Shown: piece by piece, positions 1 to 7,602 of the stretch | Layout of the letters: the number at the start of each line of letters is the position of its first letter | How positions within the stretch are numbered: position 1 is the first letter of the stretch | Origin: JAUREX01 sp044356825 | GTDB taxonomy: Bacteria; Pseudomonadota; Alphaproteobacteria; Rhodobacterales; Rhodobacteraceae | DNA length: 51,395 nt | Direction of reading: 5' to 3' | NCBI GenBank assembly: GCA_044356825.1 | Contig: JBIKVM010000001.1 | Location: forward strand, 1 to 51,395 | Position numbers and translations under genes: made by a program | The notes under the pieces: model-generated | Told to the model about the DNA's origin: nothing | Seen by the model: the letters and a program-made list of their open reading frames with translations, nothing else | Database searches by the model: none

Positions 1-23
1 CCCCTTGCGGCCGCGCGCGCGCC

Positions 24-1526
24 TCAGCGCTGCAGGAGGCTCAGCACGCCCTGCTTCGAGGCATTCGCCTGCGCGAGCATCGCCATCGAGGCCTGCTGCA
101 GGATTTGCGACTTGGCGAGGTTCGTCGTTTCCGCCGCGAAGTCGGCGTCCTCAATCCGACCGCGACCGGCTTCGAGGTTCGTCGCGATGTTCGTGAGGTT
201 CTTCACCGTGCTGTCGAGGCGGTTCGAGATGGCGCCGAGATTTGCACGCTGATTGGCAATTTGACGGAGAGCGCCATCAATAACATCGATTGCAGCGGAT
301 GCTCCCGCGCGGGTTCCGATATCGATTGACGAAACCGATGTCAGACCGGAAGAAGCAGAAGCAGAGGTATTGAAGTACCCGGTGGTTGCAAGGACTGTTG
401 CAGCAGCCCCGTCCGACTGCCCCGAGACGGTGAACGCACCGTTCGCCGAAAGCCGGACAGTACCAGTTACGATAGAAGAGTCATTGCCGCCTGCAGTCAA
501 AGTCTCCGCAGCGGCTGCCGACACATCGCTGGCATCGAAGTTCATTGCCCGAAGGGTTGCCGTTCCCGTTCCTCCGTCAGAAAAGTTCTCGATCGAGATG
601 TTGTCGCCATCCGCTTCTGTCAGGATAAGCGCGGCCTTCGATGAGCCGTCGAAGGTTGCGGTGACACCTGTTGTACCCGACGCGCTGTTGATGGCCGTCA
701 GAAGATTTGTCAGGTCCGAAGCGGACTGGACAGTTGCGGATATAGCCACTGCACTTCCGCCACCTTGCAGCGTGAAGCTGATTGCACCTGTTGCAACGGA
801 AGATAGTTTGGCGTGGGTGACCGCAGTAGCCGTCACACCCGTGGTCGATGTGTCATCGTTGACACCAACCGCCACAGCCTTGGCGGAACTTGCTGCAGAA
901 AAGGTCGCCGCAGCGCTGCCCGTCGGACCCAAGACATTGAACGTCGTCGTGGTATGGGTAGCCGTCGCCGTTGCAGCAGCCGTATTGGCAACGGCGGTCG
1001 AGTCAATCTTGTTGATGCCGAGATTCCCGGAGGCCGTCGAAGTGACCGATGCGTTCAACACCTCACCCGACCGCGCGCCAATCTGGAAGGTCTTAGCGAG
1101 GAAAGAGCCGTCGAGCAGTTTCTGACCCGCCCAAGTCGTGGTCGATGAAATACGATCAATTTCAGCGGTCAGTTGCTTCATCTCTTGCGACAGATAGTTC
1201 CGGTCAATCGCGGAGTTCGTATCGTTGACAGCCTGAACAGAAAGTTCGCGCATGCGCTGGAGAATGAACTCTACCTCCTGATGCGCTCCCTCAGCACTGT
1301 CAATCAGCGCCTGGCCGTCCATCGCGTTGCGAATGGCCTGGTTCGTGCCGCGGATTTCGGCCGTGAGGCGCGAGGCGATGGCGACGCCGGCCGCGTCATC
1401 TGCCGCCGTGTTGATGCGCTTGCCGGTCGACAGGCGCTCCATCGACGTTTCCATCGACTTGTTGATCGCGCTGGCTGCGGCCGAGGCCGACAGCGCGCCG
1501 ACGTTGGTGTTGATCGAGATCCCCAT
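24..1526 (-). CDS. fliC: Flagellin (FliC), filament subunit
   Basis: The 500-aa product is a complete flagellin. The N-terminal D0/D1 region begins MGISINTNVGAL and contains the typical ERLSTGKRINTAADDAAG stretch. The C-terminal D1/D0 region contains RIEDADFAAETTNLAKSQIL and ends in LLQR. The central 180-400 region is Ala/Thr/Gly/Ser-rich and variable, as expected for surface-exposed D2/D3 domains. The protein is exported by the flagellar type III system and polymerises under the FliD cap. The ATG is preceded by GAGGAG at good spacing. A sigma-28-like promoter about 140 nt upstream and a highly structured leader precede the gene. No other gene appears to be cotranscribed with it inside the window. 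Confidence 0.97.
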   Translation of the reverse strand: MGISINTNVGALSASAAASAINKSMETSMERLSTGKRINTAADDAAGVAIASRLTAEIRGTNQAIRNAMDGQALIDSAEGAHQEVEFILQRMRELSVQAVNDTNSAIDRNYLSQEMKQLTAEIDRISSTTTWAGQKLLDGSFLAKTFQIGARSGEVLNASVTSTASGNLGINKIDSTAVANTAAATATATHTTTTFNVLGPTGSAAATFSAASSAKAVAVGVNDDTSTTGVTATAVTHAKLSSVATGAISFTLQGGGSAVAISATVQSASDLTNLLTAINSASGTTGVTATFDGSSKAALILTEADGDNISIENFSDGGTGTATLRAMNFDASDVSAAAAETLTAGGNDSSIVTGTVRLSANGAFTVSGQSDGAAATVLATTGYFNTSASASSGLTSVSSIDIGTRAGASAAIDVIDGALRQIANQRANLGAISNRLDSTVKNLTNIATNLEAGRGRIEDADFAAETTNLAKSQILQQASMAMLAQANASKQGVLSLLQR

Positions 1527-1542
1527 CTCAGTCTCCTCTCAT

Positions 1543-1659
1543 GCGCCGGTCCGGCGCGGTTCCAGTGCGGAGGCAGTCGTGCCCGGTTGGGCGGTTCGTC
1601 TTCCGATCCGGGCCTGACGGTCGATGCCTCCGCAGACATCCCGCGCCGTCAGGCGCCTG
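1543..1659 (-). promoter_or_regulatory. Structured 5' leader of fliC (nested inverted repeats)
   Basis: Between the putative sigma-28 start (about 1659) and the fliC RBS lie several inverted repeats. The outer one pairs TGCGGAGGCA (1566-1575) with TGCCTCCGCA (1625-1634), a perfect 10-bp match. Nested inside it GCCCGG (1581-1586) pairs with CCGGGC (1608-1613). Next to the RBS, GCGCCGG and CCGGCGC (1543-1557) are separated by one base. The 10-bp palindrome CAGGCGCCTG sits at 1650-1659. Seen directly; a role in flagellin mRNA stability or translation is inference. Confidence 0.5.
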
Positions 1660-1665
1660 AGTTCG

Positions 1666-1691
1666 GAAACGACCGGATTGTGGATTGTTTA
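1666..1691 (-). promoter_or_regulatory. Putative sigma-28 (FliA) promoter of fliC
   Basis: On the minus strand TAAA (1688-1691) is followed after 14 nt by GTCGTTTC (1666-1673). Similar pairs precede fliD and fliS, which are typical FliA targets. The match to the enteric -10 GCCGATAA is only partial, so the support is the recurrence in front of late genes. Confidence 0.45.
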
Positions 1692-1702
1692 GAGGGGCAG
1701 AC

Positions 1703-1726
1703 GAAAAAAGCCGCGTCAGGCGCGCT
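1703..1726 (-). terminator. Intrinsic terminator after the DUF1566-type gene
   Basis: The minus-strand transcript reads AGCGCG, loop CCTGA, CGC-G-GCT, then six T residues. This is a six-pair stem with one bulged G overlapping the stop codon of the preceding gene, followed by a U-tract. It separates that gene from the fliC promoter just downstream. Confidence 0.6.
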
Positions 1727-2211
1727 CAGCGGTCGCGCACGAGGCGTACGGCGAGTTCCTGATAGGGGAAGAAGCGGCCGTAGCTGTGGCCGGTGCGGAA
1801 GTTCACGCTCCAGACGTGGCGGGGCGCGAGCCAGTTGCGATTCGCTGTCCAGAAGGAGTCGGCCGGGGTGTCGGGGAAGTTGACCGGGTCGATCTTGGTG
1901 CCCTCGCACTCGAGGCAGAGGAGGCTTTCGAGCTCCGCGCGCGAAGGCAAGCGCCAACCGGGGCCGAGTTGCGCCTCGGCCTGCGCGATGGCCTCGGCGG
2001 CCGCGTCGATGCTGAGCATGACGGCGGCGCCGTCGCAGCGCTCCGTCTCGGGGTTCCAGCGCTGGCCAACCGTGCAGCGCAGCCATTCGATCCCGCGCGA
2101 GAGGTCGGTGACATAGAGATCCTTGGCATAGAACTGCGCCGCCGCCCCGCCGGCCGAGGCAAGACCGATGACGAAGGCAGCGGGAGCGATCAGAGCGAGA
2201 GGAAATCCCAT
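1726..2211 (-). CDS. Secreted DUF1566/Lcl-type protein
   Basis: The 161-aa product begins with a clear signal peptide (about residues 1-26, ending GGAAAQ). The mature part contains WRLPSRAELESLL, DSFWTANRNW and a terminal VRLVRDR, the hallmarks of DUF1566 (Lcl C-terminal) domains. These domains are usually periplasmic or surface proteins of unknown biochemical role. I chose the ATG at 2211 because it begins directly at the signal peptide; a longer in-frame reading to 2256 has no such feature. The gene lies between fliC and motA but has its own terminator, so a flagellar role is not implied. Confidence 0.75.
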   Translation of the reverse strand: MGFPLALIAPAAFVIGLASAGGAAAQFYAKDLYVTDLSRGIEWLRCTVGQRWNPETERCDGAAVMLSIDAAAEAIAQAEAQLGPGWRLPSRAELESLLCLECEGTKIDPVNFPDTPADSFWTANRNWLAPRHVWSVNFRTGHSYGRFFPYQELAVRLVRDR

Positions 2212-2250
2212 GTTCAGACCTTTGCAGCGCACCCTGAGCGCGTCAAGTGG

Positions 2251-2266
2251 GGGCATCCGGATTGCC
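2251..2266 (+). promoter_or_regulatory. Weak sigma-54-like element upstream of motA
   Basis: GGGCATCCGGATTGCC has GG and GC separated by exactly 10 nt, with GGCA at -24 and TTGC at -12, but lacks the leading T and the CG of the -24 box. The expected start near 2277 gives a leader of about 105 nt. The rest of 2267-2381 shows no better promoter; TCAA-N15-ACCGGATG is an even weaker sigma-28 alternative. Confidence 0.3.
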
Positions 2267-2381
2267 TGTCAAATTCCTGACGCAGGCACCGGATGGCGAG
2301 TTCTATCGTCAATCTGCCCGAGATGGTATGAATCTTGGATGAACACCGGGCTAGGTGTGCCCCTCAACATGGGAGTCTGAA

Positions 2382-3146
2382 ATGGATCTCGCTACACTCA
2401 TCGGACTGACGGGTGCGTTGGCCTGTATCATCGGCTCGCTCTTCGCCGGGGGGGGGACACTCGGGCCTTTCATCGACATCCCGTCCATCTTGATCGTGGT
2501 CTTCGGAACCTTGTTCACGGCGATGTACACAAAGCCGCTGCCGATCTTCCTGTCGCACTTCGGAGCGATGGCGAAGGCCTTTCTGCCGCCGGTCAAGAAG
2601 ATGGACGTCATGATCAAGCGCATGGTCGAGTTGTCGGCGATAGCGCGCAAGGACGGGATGATGGCGCTCGAAGGACAGGCCGTGCCCGACAAGTTCTTCG
2701 AGAAGGGCCTGCAGATGCTGGTCGACGGCGCGGATGAAAAGAAGCTCGTCTCGCAGCTGACGGCCGAGATCAAGTCGATGAAGAGCCGCCACGCCGCCAA
2801 CCAGCAGTGCGTCAAGGCGTGGATCGACCTCGCACCCGCGATGGGGATGATCGGGACCCTGATCGGCCTCGTGCTGATGCTCGGCAACATGGGCGACCCG
2901 AAATCGATCGGCCCCGCCATGGCGGTGGCGCTGCTGACGACGCTTTACGGGGCGTTGCTAGCTAACGTGATGTTCATGCCGATGCTGACCAAGCTCGAGG
3001 GCTACACGGAATACGAGGTGACATACCGCGAAGCGGTTGTCGAAGGTCTGCGTGGCATCGCCCGCGGTGACAGCCCGCGCAACATCCAGGACGTTATGGC
3101 AACGAACCTGCCGCCCAAGATGCAGGCCAAGCTCGAAGCCGCGTGA
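2382..3146 (+). CDS. motA: Flagellar motor stator protein MotA
   Basis: The 254-aa product has the MotA/TolQ/ExbB architecture: an N-terminal membrane pair (MDLATLIGLTGALACIIGS), a large cytoplasmic loop with charged residues, and two C-terminal membrane segments around PAMGMIGTLIGLVLML. With MotB it forms the ion-conducting stator. The ATG at 2382 has GGGAG upstream and gives the normal MotA start; an earlier in-frame codon adds nine unlikely residues. motB follows after 33 nt, so the two form an operon. Confidence 0.95.
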   Translation: MDLATLIGLTGALACIIGSLFAGGGTLGPFIDIPSILIVVFGTLFTAMYTKPLPIFLSHFGAMAKAFLPPVKKMDVMIKRMVELSAIARKDGMMALEGQAVPDKFFEKGLQMLVDGADEKKLVSQLTAEIKSMKSRHAANQQCVKAWIDLAPAMGMIGTLIGLVLMLGNMGDPKSIGPAMAVALLTTLYGALLANVMFMPMLTKLEGYTEYEVTYREAVVEGLRGIARGDSPRNIQDVMATNLPPKMQAKLEAA

Positions 3147-3179
3147 TAGCGGCGAGCGCCGGACCAGAAGGAACGCACC

Positions 3180-4418
3180 ATGGCCGCCAAGGCAGCCGAA
3201 GTCGAGGAAGTCGAGGAAGCCCCGGCAGAGGACTGCCCGAAGTGCCCGCCGGTCGGCGCACCGGCATGGATGGCGACTTTTGCCGACATGGCAACGTTGC
3301 TCATGGCATTCTTCGTGCTGATATTGTCCTTCGCCGAATTCAACGTTCCCAAGTTCAAGCAGATCTCGGGTTCGTTGCAGAACGCATTCGGTGTGCAGAA
3401 GATCGTGCCCGTGGTGGAACAACCACAGGGCACGACGCTCTTGCAGCTTGAGTTCAGCCCATCGCCCAGCCCATCGCTCACCAACGAGATGACGCAGCAG
3501 ACGACCGAACTGCAACAGCCCGAGCTTGAGCTTCAGACCAAGACCGAGGATGCCGTGGACGGCGACACGGCAAGCCGTGACGGCGAGGCTGAAGGAACTG
3601 GCGGCAAGGCCGGTCAGACCGGAGAAGCCGGCTCGGACGGCGAGATGGACGCTCAGGCGCTGGCCTCGGCGCTGCAGGAAGCCATCGAGAGCGGCGAAGT
3701 GCAGGTCGAAATGAACGGCGAGAATGTCGTCGTCAACTTCCCCTCCGAAGATACCGAATCCAAGGATCTGCCATCGCTCGTGAAAGAAACGCTCGCGGCT
3801 CTGGCCGAAGCGCGGCAGGCCTCTGGCCAGGCTGAGACCGAAGTTCTCTTCGGAGGACTGGAGCAGCAGTTGGCCCAACTCGCGGCTGCGGCCGACCAGG
3901 CCGCGAGCGGCCAGGGAGAAAGCCCGACGCCCGAGACAGCCGAGGCTGCGGCCCAGGCCGAAGCGGCGGCAGCACAGGCGAGCGCGGCGGTCGATCAGCT
4001 TCAGGTGGCGCTGCGCGAAGAGATCGCACAGGGGCTTGTCGAGGTCGAGCAGCGCGACGGCAAGGTCTATGTCACCGTCGGTGCAGGGGGCGCGTTTCCG
4101 TCCGGGTCGGCCGACCTCACCGCCGATGCCGTCAACATCATGAACCGCATCGCCTTCGCCTCGATGAGCAGCGAGAGCACGATCACCGTCGCGGGCCACA
4201 CCGACGACGTGCCGATCTCGACCTCGCTCTTCCGCGACAACTGGGATCTCGCAGCCGGGCGGGCGGCGAGCGTCGTGCAGGCGATCCAGGCCACGGGCCT
4301 TGTCGATGGCGGCCGGATGCGGGCTGTAAGCTATGGCGAGACGAAGCCCGTCGAGGACAACGCCACCCCCGAGGGTCGCGAACGCAACCGGCGGATCGAG
4401 ATCGAGATCGAATACTGA
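3180..4418 (+). CDS. motB: Flagellar motor stator protein MotB
   Basis: The 412-aa product has a short cytoplasmic segment with CPKCPP, one membrane helix, and the conserved ion-binding aspartate at D36 (ATFADMATLLMAFF). A C-terminal OmpA-like peptidoglycan-binding domain contains VAGHTDDVPIS and ERNRRIEIEIEY. Between them lies about 200 residues of Glu/Gln/Ala-rich linker, which makes the protein clearly longer than the usual 250-310 aa. The RBS is AAGGA. It pairs with MotA upstream. Confidence 0.95.
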   Translation: MAAKAAEVEEVEEAPAEDCPKCPPVGAPAWMATFADMATLLMAFFVLILSFAEFNVPKFKQISGSLQNAFGVQKIVPVVEQPQGTTLLQLEFSPSPSPSLTNEMTQQTTELQQPELELQTKTEDAVDGDTASRDGEAEGTGGKAGQTGEAGSDGEMDAQALASALQEAIESGEVQVEMNGENVVVNFPSEDTESKDLPSLVKETLAALAEARQASGQAETEVLFGGLEQQLAQLAAAADQAASGQGESPTPETAEAAAQAEAAAAQASAAVDQLQVALREEIAQGLVEVEQRDGKVYVTVGAGGAFPSGSADLTADAVNIMNRIAFASMSSESTITVAGHTDDVPISTSLFRDNWDLAAGRAASVVQAIQATGLVDGGRMRAVSYGETKPVEDNATPEGRERNRRIEIEIEY

Positions 4419-4430
4419 GGCGCTGCGCGC

Positions 4431-4457
4431 TAACGCTTCGCGCCGCGCCGTCGTTTC
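4431..4457 (+). promoter_or_regulatory. Putative sigma-28 (FliA) promoter of fliD
   Basis: TAAC (4431-4434), 15 nt, then GTCGTTTC (4450-4457), which is the same -10-like octamer as upstream of fliC. The fliD ATG lies 30 nt further on. Confidence 0.45.
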
Positions 4458-4487
4458 AGACCGAGAAGGACCAACAGGGCGGAACCG

Positions 4488-6062
4488 ATGGCTGTCGACT
4501 ATCTGAGCGCGCTGAACTCCCGCGGATCGGGCCTGAACATCACCCAGATCGTGGGCTCGCTCGTCGATGCCGAGATCGTTCCCAAGCGCTCGCAGATCGA
4601 GAAGCAGATCGAGGAAAACGACCTCTCGATCTCGGAACTTGGAAAGCTCAGGGCCGAACTCTCGTCGCTGTCGTCCTCGCTGGCCGTCACGGGTGCGGGC
4701 CAGGCCTATGACGCGCGCAGCGGCTCGAGCGCGATCGCGATCGCGATCACCGACGCGTCCAAAGCAACCGCCTTTGATTCCAGCCTGCGCGTCACCCAAC
4801 TCGCAGCAGCACAAGTGGTGGAGTATTCGGGCTTTGCCAGCGCCTTGGCGACAGTGACGGCCGGTACCCTTCAGGTCAGCGTCGGCGGCGGTGCCACGAC
4901 AACCCTGACGATCAGCGCGGGCGACACGATATCGGACGTCGCTGACGCGCTCGATGACCTCGACGGTGTCTCGGCGAGCGTGGTCGCAACCGGGACAAAC
5001 GCCTATTCCATCATCGTGAAGTCCGAGATCGGCGCGTCGAAGGCAGTCACGATCAACGCGACCGACGCAACCGCGATCGGACTCGGAACAGCGGTGGTAA
5101 AAGTACCGGCAACCGACGCGATCCTCACGCTCGATGGCATCACTGTCACCCGGGGCAGCAACGTGATCTCGGACCTCGTCCCGGGGGCGACGCTGACGCT
5201 GACCGACACGATGACATCCGCAACGCGCGTGCAACTCGAGGAACGTCAGGACATCGCACTGGCCGAGCTGAAGGCGCTTGTCGAGCGGTTGAACGAGACC
5301 AAGAGCCTCATCGCAGAGGCCACCAAGCGCGGTATCAACGGTGCGGCATCGGGGCCTTTGGTCGGCGATCCGACGATCATGGCAATCGGGCGTCGCCTTG
5401 CGGCGATCACGACGCAGCCGATCGTGGGCTTTGCGGCCGATCCCGTCTATCTCTCGCAAATCGGGGTGCGCACGCAGCGCGACGGCACGCTCGAGGTCGA
5501 CGAGGCGACGTTCAACGCCGCCTACGAGACCAACCGGCACATCTATCGAGCGGTGTTCCAGAGCCTGAACCAGACGACGACCAGCGGGATAACGGTGCGC
5601 ACGACGGCCAATGCCAAACCACCGGCCGGGGTCTATGCGTTCGACTACGTCAATTCCACTACGGCGACGCTGAACGGCACATCCCTGATCGTGCGCTCTG
5701 GAGTCTCGCCCGCCAAGGAATTCTACGCGGCAACCGGCACCTTCGCAGGTGTCACGATCCGGCTCGAAGACGGGATCGAGCAAGACACGACGGTGATGAT
5801 CGGCAAGAGCGTTCTCTCGCAGATCCGCGACTTTGCCGACACGCTGATTGCCAAGACGGGCGACATCACCCTGCGCGAGAAGAAGTTCACGGAAAAGGGG
5901 TTTGAACTCGGCGACGCGCTCACGGATCTCAAGGACCGCGAGGATACCGCCCGCCAGCGCTACTTCGCGCGCTTCACTGCGATGGAACAGATCGTGACCC
6001 GGGTCAAGGGGACGGGCGAATACATGCAATCCATCATGGATGCATGGAACAAGCAGGAGTGA
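4488..6062 (+). CDS. fliD: Filament cap protein FliD
   Basis: The 524-aa product begins with the typical FliD N-terminus (SRGSGLNITQIVGSLVDAE) and a heptad-rich segment. It ends with the C-terminal coiled-coil region (ALTDLKDREDTARQRYFARFTAMEQIV) that packs on the filament end. FliD caps the growing filament and promotes flagellin folding. The gene stands alone: motB ends 69 nt upstream, a sigma-28-like promoter lies in the gap, and a convergent gene ends 6 nt downstream. Confidence 0.93.
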   Translation: MAVDYLSALNSRGSGLNITQIVGSLVDAEIVPKRSQIEKQIEENDLSISELGKLRAELSSLSSSLAVTGAGQAYDARSGSSAIAIAITDASKATAFDSSLRVTQLAAAQVVEYSGFASALATVTAGTLQVSVGGGATTTLTISAGDTISDVADALDDLDGVSASVVATGTNAYSIIVKSEIGASKAVTINATDATAIGLGTAVVKVPATDAILTLDGITVTRGSNVISDLVPGATLTLTDTMTSATRVQLEERQDIALAELKALVERLNETKSLIAEATKRGINGAASGPLVGDPTIMAIGRRLAAITTQPIVGFAADPVYLSQIGVRTQRDGTLEVDEATFNAAYETNRHIYRAVFQSLNQTTTSGITVRTTANAKPPAGVYAFDYVNSTTATLNGTSLIVRSGVSPAKEFYAATGTFAGVTIRLEDGIEQDTTVMIGKSVLSQIRDFADTLIAKTGDITLREKKFTEKGFELGDALTDLKDREDTARQRYFARFTAMEQIVTRVKGTGEYMQSIMDAWNKQE

Positions 6063-6068
6063 CGGCGC

Positions 6069-6554
6069 TCAGAGCCCGTCGAACATCGAGACCTCGATCT
6101 CGGGAAGCTTGCACAGCCAGTCGCCATCCTCGACCCGTGCCCAGGTCCAGCCCGGCGGGGCTGCGAGCGCGGGCTTGAGCCGGAGGGAATAGACGTACGG
6201 CTTGAAGATCTTTACGCACTTCTCCGCGTCGTAGTTCAGTTGCTTGAGTCCATCGAGCTGGCTGGTGAACACGCGGCGGATCTTGCGCGGCGATCCGTTG
6301 TAGTGGGTGGTGATGCGGTGATGCGCATAGCCATGCAGGACCGAGACCGCATCCTCGACCTCGGCCTCGAGCATGATGCGCAGCATGCCCTCGGCGGTAA
6401 ATTCCAGTGCATCGGCCGGGACGGCGACATAGCGCTGGCTCAGCACCTCGGCATACTTGATCGCGAAAGCCCGCATGCCCAAGTTCGACACGAGGTAGCG
6501 CTGCGCGATAAGGGCGGCGACGACGGAATAGACCCATTCGGGACAGTAGCGCAC
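6069..6554 (-). CDS. Unassigned 161-aa protein downstream of fliS
   Basis: I do not recognise this family. The product has no clear signal peptide or membrane helix. It is Tyr/Val-rich at the N-terminus (CPEWVYSVVAALIAQRYLV) and has a basic middle (NGSPRKIRRVF). The start is GTG, chosen because a strong AGGAGG lies 5 nt before it. The gene follows fliS by 54 nt on the same strand, so it is probably in the fliS operon and could be a late motility or chaperone-related protein. It converges with fliD. Confidence 0.7.
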   Translation of the reverse strand: MRYCPEWVYSVVAALIAQRYLVSNLGMRAFAIKYAEVLSQRYVAVPADALEFTAEGMLRIMLEAEVEDAVSVLHGYAHHRITTHYNGSPRKIRRVFTSQLDGLKQLNYDAEKCVKIFKPYVYSLRLKPALAAPPGWTWARVEDGDWLCKLPEIEVSMFDGL

Positions 6555-6608
6555 CGCAACCTCCTGCCGCAGACCCTTGGTCAGACATTAACCTCGGACG
6601 TGGCGGTT

Positions 6609-6995
6609 TCAACCTGCCTTGTTCGAAATGTCGCCCCATGCGGTCGTGATCTCGTCGATAAAGGCCACACATTTCTCGAGGTTCGCCGCCGGGTCGCGGC
6701 GGAAGGCAAGCGTCAGTTGGGTGCGGCAGTATTCGTAGATGCGGAAGAGGTTCACGGCGATCTCGCCGCCCGCGTCGAAATCGAGGCTCGACTGCAGGAT
6801 GTAAATCGCGGTGAAGGCCCGCGTCATATGCGAATTGCGCACATCCGACGCGACCACCTTGCCCTGCGCCAGCACCCCGAGGCTGCGACCGAGTTCGCGC
6901 AAGGTGACATGGATGATCTCATGCGGATCGGAAATCTCCTCGTAGCCCACGGCTCGGGTCTTGGCGTAGAGATCGCGCGCGACAGAAAAGTTCAT
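6609..6995 (-). CDS. fliS: Flagellin export chaperone FliS
   Basis: The 128-aa all-alpha protein carries the FliS signature SSLDFDAGGEIAVNLFRIYEYC and a helical C-terminus ending near ITTAWGDI. FliS binds the C-terminus of unpolymerised flagellin and delivers it to FlhA. The ATG at 6995 has GGAGCGAAAG directly upstream. A sigma-28-like promoter (7028-7054 region) and a possible sigma-54 promoter further upstream could both serve it. A second FliS-like gene is encoded at 8366-8761. Confidence 0.88.
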   Translation of the reverse strand: MNFSVARDLYAKTRAVGYEEISDPHEIIHVTLRELGRSLGVLAQGKVVASDVRNSHMTRAFTAIYILQSSLDFDAGGEIAVNLFRIYEYCRTQLTLAFRRDPAANLEKCVAFIDEITTAWGDISNKAG

Positions 6996-7027
6996 CTTTC
7001 GCTCCAAAGGCTCTGAGGTCACCGTGG

Positions 7028-7054
7028 AAGATGAAACGTCGCGACGCACCAAAG
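7028..7054 (-). promoter_or_regulatory. Putative sigma-28 (FliA) promoter of fliS
   Basis: On the minus strand TAAA is followed after 15 nt by GACGTTTC, matching the GWCGTTTC octamer seen upstream of fliC and fliD. AAAC-N13-GWCGTTTC is shared exactly with the fliC element. The fliS ATG lies about 30 nt downstream. Confidence 0.45.
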
Positions 7055-7072
7055 TTTTACCCCCCTGCCCGC

Positions 7073-7468
7073 CTAATTCCCGAATGACTCGCGCATCGAA
7101 CGGTTGATCATCTGCTGGCGCGCGCTCGACTCGCAGTCTGCGATTAACTCCACATTCCGCGCCGCTGGTTCGTCATAGCCTGCATAGGTGACCGCGTCGA
7201 AGCCCGGCGCGATCCGCAGGCGCAAGGGCTCGCCCTCGGCCACCAAGATCTCTGCCACGCCGTCGACAAAGCGCGCGGTCCTGCCGGACTGGGGCGCTGC
7301 AACGACAAAGGCATCGTCACCGACAGGGCAGGTGTTGCGCAGCGTCACCCGGGCCTCGATCATTTCGGGTCGGCTATCGCGCTCAACCCCTGTCCAAAGG
7401 AAAAAGCCCCCGGCGGCGACCGACAGGATCACGGCAAGGATGATGCCGGCAGCAAGGAACGGATTCAT
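7073..7468 (-). CDS. Unassigned single-pass membrane protein (131 aa)
   Basis: One N-terminal hydrophobic helix (about residues 4-27, FLAAGIILAVILSVAAGGFFLW) anchors a periplasmic domain of about 100 residues. That domain contains two cysteines (RNTCPVGDD and ELIADCESS) that could form a disulfide. I recognise no family. It lies upstream of fliS on the same strand, 77 nt away, with a candidate sigma-54 element 53 nt before its ATG, so it is probably flagellum-associated. Confidence 0.65.
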   Translation of the reverse strand: MNPFLAAGIILAVILSVAAGGFFLWTGVERDSRPEMIEARVTLRNTCPVGDDAFVVAAPQSGRTARFVDGVAEILVAEGEPLRLRIAPGFDAVTYAGYDEPAARNVELIADCESSARQQMINRSMRESFGN

Positions 7469-7531
7469 GGACCCAACCGATGAGCAATCATTGTGAGAGA
7501 ATATCTGTGCACGTTTCCAGCCGATGCAAGG

Positions 7532-7547
7532 GGCAACGCCGCCGCCA
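7532..7547 (-). promoter_or_regulatory. Candidate sigma-54 promoter of the 131-aa gene
   Basis: The minus strand reads TGGCGGCGGCGTTGCC with correct GG-N10-GC spacing and good TGGC and TTGC blocks, but the end of the -24 box is poor. The expected start near 7521 leaves a 53-nt leader. It lies back to back with a perfect sigma-54 element at 7557-7572. Confidence 0.4.
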
Positions 7548-7556
7548 TGCCCGTCG

Positions 7557-7572
7557 TGGCACGCAAGTTGCT
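7557..7572 (+). promoter_or_regulatory. Sigma-54 promoter of the 61-aa gene
   Basis: TGGCACGCAAGTTGCT matches the consensus TGGCACG-N4-TTGCW at every defined position, with GG-N10-GC spacing. The predicted start near 7583 lies 20 nt before the ATG at 7603, leaving room only for the GAGGAG RBS. Confidence 0.85.
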
Positions 7573-7602
7573 TGTGTCAGTCGACCGACGAGGAGACCTG
7601 CC

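Noticed and set aside
2958..6029. A 1023-codon open frame on the minus strand opposite motB and fliD
   Set aside because: It is the antisense shadow of two well-recognised genes in GC-rich DNA; its product is Arg/Asp/Gly-rich with no recognisable domain.
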